64,000 nt of DNA from Buchnera aphidicola (Thelaxes californica) (lineage in GTDB: Bacteria; Pseudomonadota; Gammaproteobacteria; Enterobacterales; Enterobacteriaceae): NCBI RefSeq assembly GCF_005080825.1, contig NZ_CP034852.1:259033-323032 (forward strand), written 5' to 3'. The notes under the pieces were generated by a model. It had not been told where the DNA came from and ran no database searches. It saw only the letters and a list, made by a program, of their open reading frames with translations. The position numbers were made by a program, and so were the translations under genes. Each line of letters starts with the position of its first letter. Position 1 is the first letter of the stretch. Positions 59,254-64,000 of the stretch are shown here, one piece after another.

Positions 59254-62103
59254 TTATTCAAAAATTTTTTTTTCTTTAATTAAATGTGATTTATTTTGTA
59301 ATAATTGAATAAATTTTCTTTTTTCTTTATGAATGATATTATCAGGAGCTTTAAAAATAAAGTTTTTATTCAGTAATTTTTTCTTAGAAATATGTATTAA
59401 AGAACATATTTTTTTAATTTCTTCTTTAATTTTTAGTAATTTAAAATTGTAATTTTTATTACTAGTAATATAGATAAAAAATTCTACATTATCTTGGAAT
59501 TTATGAATATAATTCATACCACTTAATTTATGATCTACAATACAAAATTTTTTCACAAATACCATTTTTGAAAAATAAATTATTTTTTTATTAATAATAT
59601 CTTTAATCATTGATGTACTATTTTGTATATATACTGTTATTAATTCTTTTTCTTTCAACATAGCTGATAAACGTAAATATCTAATAATTGAAACAATATT
59701 TTTAAAACACTGCATATAAATAATAATTTTTTTATCTTGTAAAGAACAGTTATATACAGGATATGGTTCTAACATAATAGAATTATATTTAATGTTTTTT
59801 AAATTACTAATTTTTTCCCATATATTTTCTGTAATAAAAGGAATAATTGGATGAATCACATGTATTAAATCTGACAATACTTTTAATGAAGTATAACGTA
59901 TACTAATGAAATTTTTTTTATACATATATTTATAATGTATTTTAATTAATTCTATATACCAATCACAAAAATTATATCTAAAAAAATTATTTAAACACAA
60001 TACAGATTGGTCAAAACGATAATTATTTAATGATTGAGTAAATAATTTTAAAAAATTATTAAATTCTAACAAAATCCATTTGTCAAAAAAATTCAAATAT
60101 TTATAATCAATATATTTAGGTATTATGTTATTTACAGAAAAAGAAAAAATTAAACGTGTAGCATTCCACAATTTATTACAAAAATTACGATAACTTTTCA
60201 ATCGATTCATGTCCCAATTAATATTTCTAGTGGGGGCTGATAAAGATGCACATGTTAAACGTAATGCATCTGCACCATTAGGAATTATCCCTTCTGGAAA
60301 TAATAACATTGTTCTTTTTTTAATTTCATGAATTAATTTAGGTTTCATCAAATTTTTTATACGTTTTTTTATAAGATTGTTTAAACTAATTCCATCAATC
60401 ATATCAATAGGATCTATAACATTACCTTTAGATTTGGACATTTTTTGACCTTGTTCATCTCTAATTAATCCTGTAATATATGCAATTTTAAATGGAACTT
60501 GAGGTTGTTGATTTCTATCTTTAATTAAATACATAGTTAACATGATCATACGAGCAATCCAAAAAAAAATTATATCAAAACCACTTACTACAATATTACT
60601 AGGATGAAAAATATTTAATAATTTTTTTTTATTAGGCCATCCTAAACTAGAAAAAGTCCATAAAGCAGAAGAAAACCAAGTATCAAGAACATCTGTTTCT
60701 TGACTTAACATTACTTCTGAAGATATAGAATATGTCTTTCTTACTTCTTTTTCATGCTTACCTGTATATATATTACCACACGAATCATACCAAATTGGTA
60801 TACGGTGTCCCCATAAAACCTGTCTAGATATACACCAATCCTCAATATTATTCATCCAAGAAAAATATAAATTTTCATATTTTTGAGGAATAAAAGTTAT
60901 TTGTTTTTTTTGAACAGCTAAAATTGCCATTTTAGCCAAAGGTTTAGTTTTAAGGTACCATTGATTTGTTAAAATAGGCTCAATAACTACACCACTACGA
61001 TCTCCATGAGGAACGATAAAATCATGTTTAATTACTTTTAGTAAAATTTTTTTTAATTTAAGTACGTCAATAATTTTTTTTCTAGCTTCAAATTTTCCTA
61101 AACCTTGAAGATCAGAAGGAATTAAATTATTCAATAAAATTGTTTTTTTACCATCCCATGTATACATTTTTAATTTTTTTTTAATAGTTAAATCATTATT
61201 AAAAATGCTAATCATAGGTAATTTATGTTTTATTCCGATTTGATAATCATAAAAATCATGAGCAGGAGTAATTTTTACACATCCAGTACCTTTATTAATA
61301 TCAACACTTTTATCAAAAATAATTGGAATTTTACGTTTTATTATAGGTACTATAACTTCTGCTCCTTTTAAATGTGAATAACGTTTATCATCTGGATGTA
61401 TTGCAATTGCAGTATCTCCTAATAAAGTTTCTGGTCGTGTAGTTGCAGTTATTAAATATTTTGTGTTAATATCATATAACTTATAATTAACAATTTTATA
61501 TTTTATAAACCACATATTTCCTGTGATATTACGCATATCTACTTCCAAATCTGAAACTACACTATTTAATTTATAATCCCAATTTGTTATTCTTTTTCTT
61601 TTATAAATTAATTTATCATTATACAATTTTACAAAAGCCTCTGAAACAGATAAAGAAATAGATGAATCTAAAGTAAATTTACTAGAACTCCAATCAACTG
61701 AATTACCTAATCTACGTATTTGACTATAAATAATACCTTCTGATTTTTTTTTCCATTCCCATATTTTTTCTAATAATTCTTTTTCAGAGTAATAAGAACG
61801 TTTTTTTTTTTCTTCCAATAATAATTTTTGTTCTACTAAAAGTTGAGTTGCAATTCCAGCATGATCAAGACCCATTTGCCATAAAGTATTTTTTCCCATC
61901 ATACGATTATAACGAACTAAAATATCCATAATAGTATATTGAAAAGCATGACCCATATGTAATCCTCCTGTAATATTTGGAGGAGGTATTACAACACAAA
62001 AACTTTCTTTTTTAGTATTTCCATGAGGAGAAAAATAATTTTTTTTTTCCCAAATATTATATATCAAACGTTCAATATCTTGAGGGTTATATATTTTTTT
62101 CAT
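59254..62103 (-). CDS. valS: Valyl-tRNA synthetase
   Basis: Class I synthetase with editing. The 949-residue product matches E. coli (951). The HIGH-type motif is HMGH at residues 49-52 in PPPNITGGLHMGHAFQ; the editing domain includes ATTRPETLLGDTAIAIHPDD and GTGCVKITPAHDFYDYQIG; the core has EDWCISRQVLWGHRIPIWY, ETDVLDTWFSSALWTFSSLGWP and GQKMSKSKGNVIDP. An anticodon-binding helical domain and a C-terminal coiled coil follow, the latter diverged. In E. coli holC lies between pepA and valS; only a 98-base gap remains here. Confidence 0.97.
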   Translation of the reverse strand: MKKIYNPQDIERLIYNIWEKKNYFSPHGNTKKESFCVVIPPPNITGGLHMGHAFQYTIMDILVRYNRMMGKNTLWQMGLDHAGIATQLLVEQKLLLEEKKKRSYYSEKELLEKIWEWKKKSEGIIYSQIRRLGNSVDWSSSKFTLDSSISLSVSEAFVKLYNDKLIYKRKRITNWDYKLNSVVSDLEVDMRNITGNMWFIKYKIVNYKLYDINTKYLITATTRPETLLGDTAIAIHPDDKRYSHLKGAEVIVPIIKRKIPIIFDKSVDINKGTGCVKITPAHDFYDYQIGIKHKLPMISIFNNDLTIKKKLKMYTWDGKKTILLNNLIPSDLQGLGKFEARKKIIDVLKLKKILLKVIKHDFIVPHGDRSGVVIEPILTNQWYLKTKPLAKMAILAVQKKQITFIPQKYENLYFSWMNNIEDWCISRQVLWGHRIPIWYDSCGNIYTGKHEKEVRKTYSISSEVMLSQETDVLDTWFSSALWTFSSLGWPNKKKLLNIFHPSNIVVSGFDIIFFWIARMIMLTMYLIKDRNQQPQVPFKIAYITGLIRDEQGQKMSKSKGNVIDPIDMIDGISLNNLIKKRIKNLMKPKLIHEIKKRTMLLFPEGIIPNGADALRLTCASLSAPTRNINWDMNRLKSYRNFCNKLWNATRLIFSFSVNNIIPKYIDYKYLNFFDKWILLEFNNFLKLFTQSLNNYRFDQSVLCLNNFFRYNFCDWYIELIKIHYKYMYKKNFISIRYTSLKVLSDLIHVIHPIIPFITENIWEKISNLKNIKYNSIMLEPYPVYNCSLQDKKIIIYMQCFKNIVSIIRYLRLSAMLKEKELITVYIQNSTSMIKDIINKKIIYFSKMVFVKKFCIVDHKLSGMNYIHKFQDNVEFFIYITSNKNYNFKLLKIKEEIKKICSLIHISKKKLLNKNFIFKAPDNIIHKEKRKFIQLLQNKSHLIKEKKIFE

Positions 62104-62201
62104 ATATTCTTTATAATATATTATAGTGAAAGAAGTAGTATTTTTTATAAAAATGCAATAATAAAAAAATTAAAAAAAATTTATTTAAAATATTTATTAT
62201 T

Positions 62202-63722
62202 TTAAATAATGTAATTATTATCACTTTTATGTAATAAAAAATGTGATAATAAAGGAATAGGACGACCAGTAGAAATAGGATATTGACTGTTTTTTAATTG
62301 AACAGAAGTTCCTGCAATGTCTAAATGTGCCCAAACAAATTTTTTTGCAAATAAAGATAAAAAACAAGCCGCCGTAATAGCACCTGGATGTGAAGCACTA
62401 ACATTAGTCATATCTGCACAATCAGATTTTAATTGTTGATAATATTCTGAAAAAAGTGGTAATGCCCAAACCTTATCATCAGATTCTAATCCAGATTTTA
62501 TTAATTCTTTTTCAAGATTTTGATTATTAGAAAATACACCACTGCATACATCTCCCAATGAAGCAATACAAGCTCCTGTTAAAGTAGCAATATCGATAAC
62601 AAGATCTGGGAAGAAAAAACGTTCAACATACGTCAATACATCACAAAGAAGTAATCTGCCTTCTGCATCAGTATTTATTATTTCAACTGTTTTTCCAGAC
62701 ATTGTTTTAATGATGTCTCCAGGTCGATAAGCCGATTCTCCTAACATATTTTCACTTATCGCTAATATTCCTATTACATAAAGTGGTAATTTTAATTTTG
62801 CTAAAAATGACATTATCCCTAAAACTGTTGCTGCTCCACTCATATCAAATTTCATTTGATGCATATTTTTAGATGGTTTAATAGAAATACCACCTGAATC
62901 AAATGTTACTCCTTTTCCTATTAAAACAATAGGTTTTTGAGATATATGTTTAATTTTATTAAAATGTATAATAGACATGTAAGATTCATTTTTTGAACCT
63001 TCTCCTACTGACAAATATGCATGCATTCCTAATTTTTTTAATTCTTTTTTGTTTAATATTTCAATGGAAATATTATTAGGATATTTTTGTGCTAATTCTT
63101 TTGATTTTTGTACTAAAAATTTTGAATTACATATATTTGGAGGAAAATTAGATAAATCTTTTGTTATTTTTATAGCAGATATAACTGCTTGACTATATTT
63201 AATACTTTCTTTCATTTCATCTTTATATTTGTTATCACTAATTGGAAATATAACAATTGGTTGTTCTATATTAGTTTTCTTTTTTTCATTTTTAAAAAAA
63301 TTAAATATATAATATTTATGTGCAACTTTTTGAATAATAACATTAATTTTCCAAAACATTGTTTTATTTTTTATAAATAATAATATTAAACAATAAAAAA
63401 CATTTTGAATACCTTCTTTTTTAATAACATGAATAGTATTGTGAACAATTTTTTTAAATTTTACATCATTAATTTTTAATTGATCACCACAACCTACTAA
63501 TAAAACACGTAAAAAATCTATTTTAGGAACATTTAATAATAGTATAGTAGAACCTATTTTCGCTTGAAATTTTACTTTTAATAAAGTATTTATAATATAT
63601 TTTTTAGTTATATCATTAACATCATAATTTATATAAAAATTATTAGATGTTTTAAAAATACCCAATACGATACAATCATTATATTTTTCTATGTTAGTTT
63701 TATCATCTATGATAAAATTCAT
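62202..63722 (-). CDS. pepA: Cytosol leucine aminopeptidase PepA
   Basis: M17 dizinc or dimanganese aminopeptidase; in E. coli also a DNA-binding protein in Xer recombination and carAB control. The 506-residue product (E. coli 503) has a poorly conserved N-terminal domain (about 1-170) and a well-conserved catalytic domain: IVLIGKGVTFDSGGISIKP, MKFDMSGAATVLG, the metal and bicarbonate site NTDAEGRLLLCD, LTGACIASLGD, and the C-terminal WAHLDIAGTS. DNA-binding roles cannot be judged from this sequence. Divergent from argI. Confidence 0.97.
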   Translation of the reverse strand: MNFIIDDKTNIEKYNDCIVLGIFKTSNNFYINYDVNDITKKYIINTLLKVKFQAKIGSTILLLNVPKIDFLRVLLVGCGDQLKINDVKFKKIVHNTIHVIKKEGIQNVFYCLILLFIKNKTMFWKINVIIQKVAHKYYIFNFFKNEKKKTNIEQPIVIFPISDNKYKDEMKESIKYSQAVISAIKITKDLSNFPPNICNSKFLVQKSKELAQKYPNNISIEILNKKELKKLGMHAYLSVGEGSKNESYMSIIHFNKIKHISQKPIVLIGKGVTFDSGGISIKPSKNMHQMKFDMSGAATVLGIMSFLAKLKLPLYVIGILAISENMLGESAYRPGDIIKTMSGKTVEIINTDAEGRLLLCDVLTYVERFFFPDLVIDIATLTGACIASLGDVCSGVFSNNQNLEKELIKSGLESDDKVWALPLFSEYYQQLKSDCADMTNVSASHPGAITAACFLSLFAKKFVWAHLDIAGTSVQLKNSQYPISTGRPIPLLSHFLLHKSDNNYII

Positions 63723-63891
63723 AAAACACCTATTTTATTATATTATTTTAAATAATGAAATTTTATTGTATATGAAAATAATCTTTTAGAACAATCTTAA
63801 AAACAAATTTTAAAATAAAAAAACAATTATTATATTAAAAAATAATTTAATTGTAATGAAAAAAAATTCAAAAAATCATTTCAGGTACAAT

Positions 63892-64000
63892 ATGCATAAT
63901 TTATTTCAACGTAATTGTATAACACTCTCCGATTTTACTATAACCGAAATAGAAAAAATAATTAAATTTTCTATTTTTTTAAAAAAAAAAAAACAATCAA
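63892..64000 (+). CDS. argI: Ornithine carbamoyltransferase, N-terminal 36 codons (runs off the right edge)
   Basis: Makes citrulline from ornithine and carbamoyl phosphate in arginine synthesis. The visible peptide starts MHNLFQRNCITLSDFTITEI and continues EKIIKFSIFLKKKKQS, which follows the E. coli OTCase start (FYHKHFLKLLDFTPAEL). ATG 63892 has AGG about eight bases upstream. The pepA-argI neighbourhood matches what I recall for Buchnera. With only 36 codons the call depends on both the short match and the neighbourhood. Confidence 0.8.
   Translation, partial: MHNLFQRNCITLSDFTITEIEKIIKFSIFLKKKKQS

Noticed and set aside
1..64000. Phage, insertion sequence, toxin-antitoxin, CRISPR or defence island
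   Set aside because: No transposase, integrase, repeats with spacers, or foreign base composition anywhere; every intact gene has a clear gammaproteobacterial housekeeping relative.

Overview
The window is a chromosome segment of the aphid endosymbiont Buchnera aphidicola. The call rests on gammaproteobacterial proteins that align end to end with E. coli relatives, extreme A+T bias, long poly-A tracts inside genes, the absence of mobile elements, and a characteristic gene order (pgl, mfd, gapA, fldA, ybgI, sucAB, gpmA, pfkA, tpiA, rpsA, cmk, aroA, serC, serS, trxB, infA, aspS, pykA, zwf, htpX, yoaE, tsaB, minEDC, rsmC, murJ, flgABCDEFGHIJ, rne, rluC, rpmF, fabD, fabG, acpP, tmk, holB, tatD, ptsG, hinT, asnS, trhO, valS, pepA, argI). 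The host aphid cannot be named from the sequence.

Layout. 1-4.7 kb: partial pgl, a shortened mfd, gapA, fldA, with two perfect hairpins between gapA and fldA. 4.7-6.1 kb: a gene desert. 6.1-13.3 kb: ybgI, the 2-oxoglutarate dehydrogenase pair sucAB, gpmA and pfkA. 13.4-21.1 kb: a minus-strand block of tpiA, rpsA, cmk, aroA, serC, serS. 21.4-24.9 kb: trxB, infA, aspS and a 75-codon stub of yebC, followed by a second desert to 26.4 kb. 26.4-33.3 kb: pykA, zwf, htpX, a TerC/CBS membrane protein, tsaB. 33.3-36.9 kb: minCDE, rsmC and three tRNA genes. 36.9-46.5 kb: murJ and the hook-basal-body genes flgA-flgJ. 46.8-49.6 kb: an rne that stops at its zinc-link, rluC, rpmF. 49.7-53.4 kb: fabD, fabG, acpP, a decayed tmk, holB. 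53.4-64 kb: tatD, ptsG, hinT, asnS, trhO, valS, pepA, and the start of argI at the right edge.

Together these genes serve glucose import (ptsG), glycolysis (pfkA, tpiA, gapA, gpmA, pykA), the oxidative pentose phosphate entry (zwf, pgl), serine and aromatic amino acid synthesis for the host (serC, aroA), fatty acid synthesis (fabD, fabG, acpP), translation, division-site placement, and a flagellar hook-basal body with no filament genes in this window.

The most interesting pattern is a set of four genes (rsmC, flgA, fabG, holB). Each is broken at a run of 11 or 12 A residues, and each is restored to the full family length by exactly one additional A. Longer in-frame A runs (13-15) sit in neighbouring genes. 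This fits polymerase slippage at poly-A tracts, a phenomenon already reported for Buchnera and Blochmannia, so the mechanism is known although these instances deserve testing. Other points are a clearly dead tmk (thymidylate kinase) in its ancestral position, an RNase E reduced to its catalytic half, an Mfd lacking its UvrA-recruiting half, and a histidine-rich microsatellite inside flgA. I found no CRISPR array, phage, insertion sequence or novel defence system.
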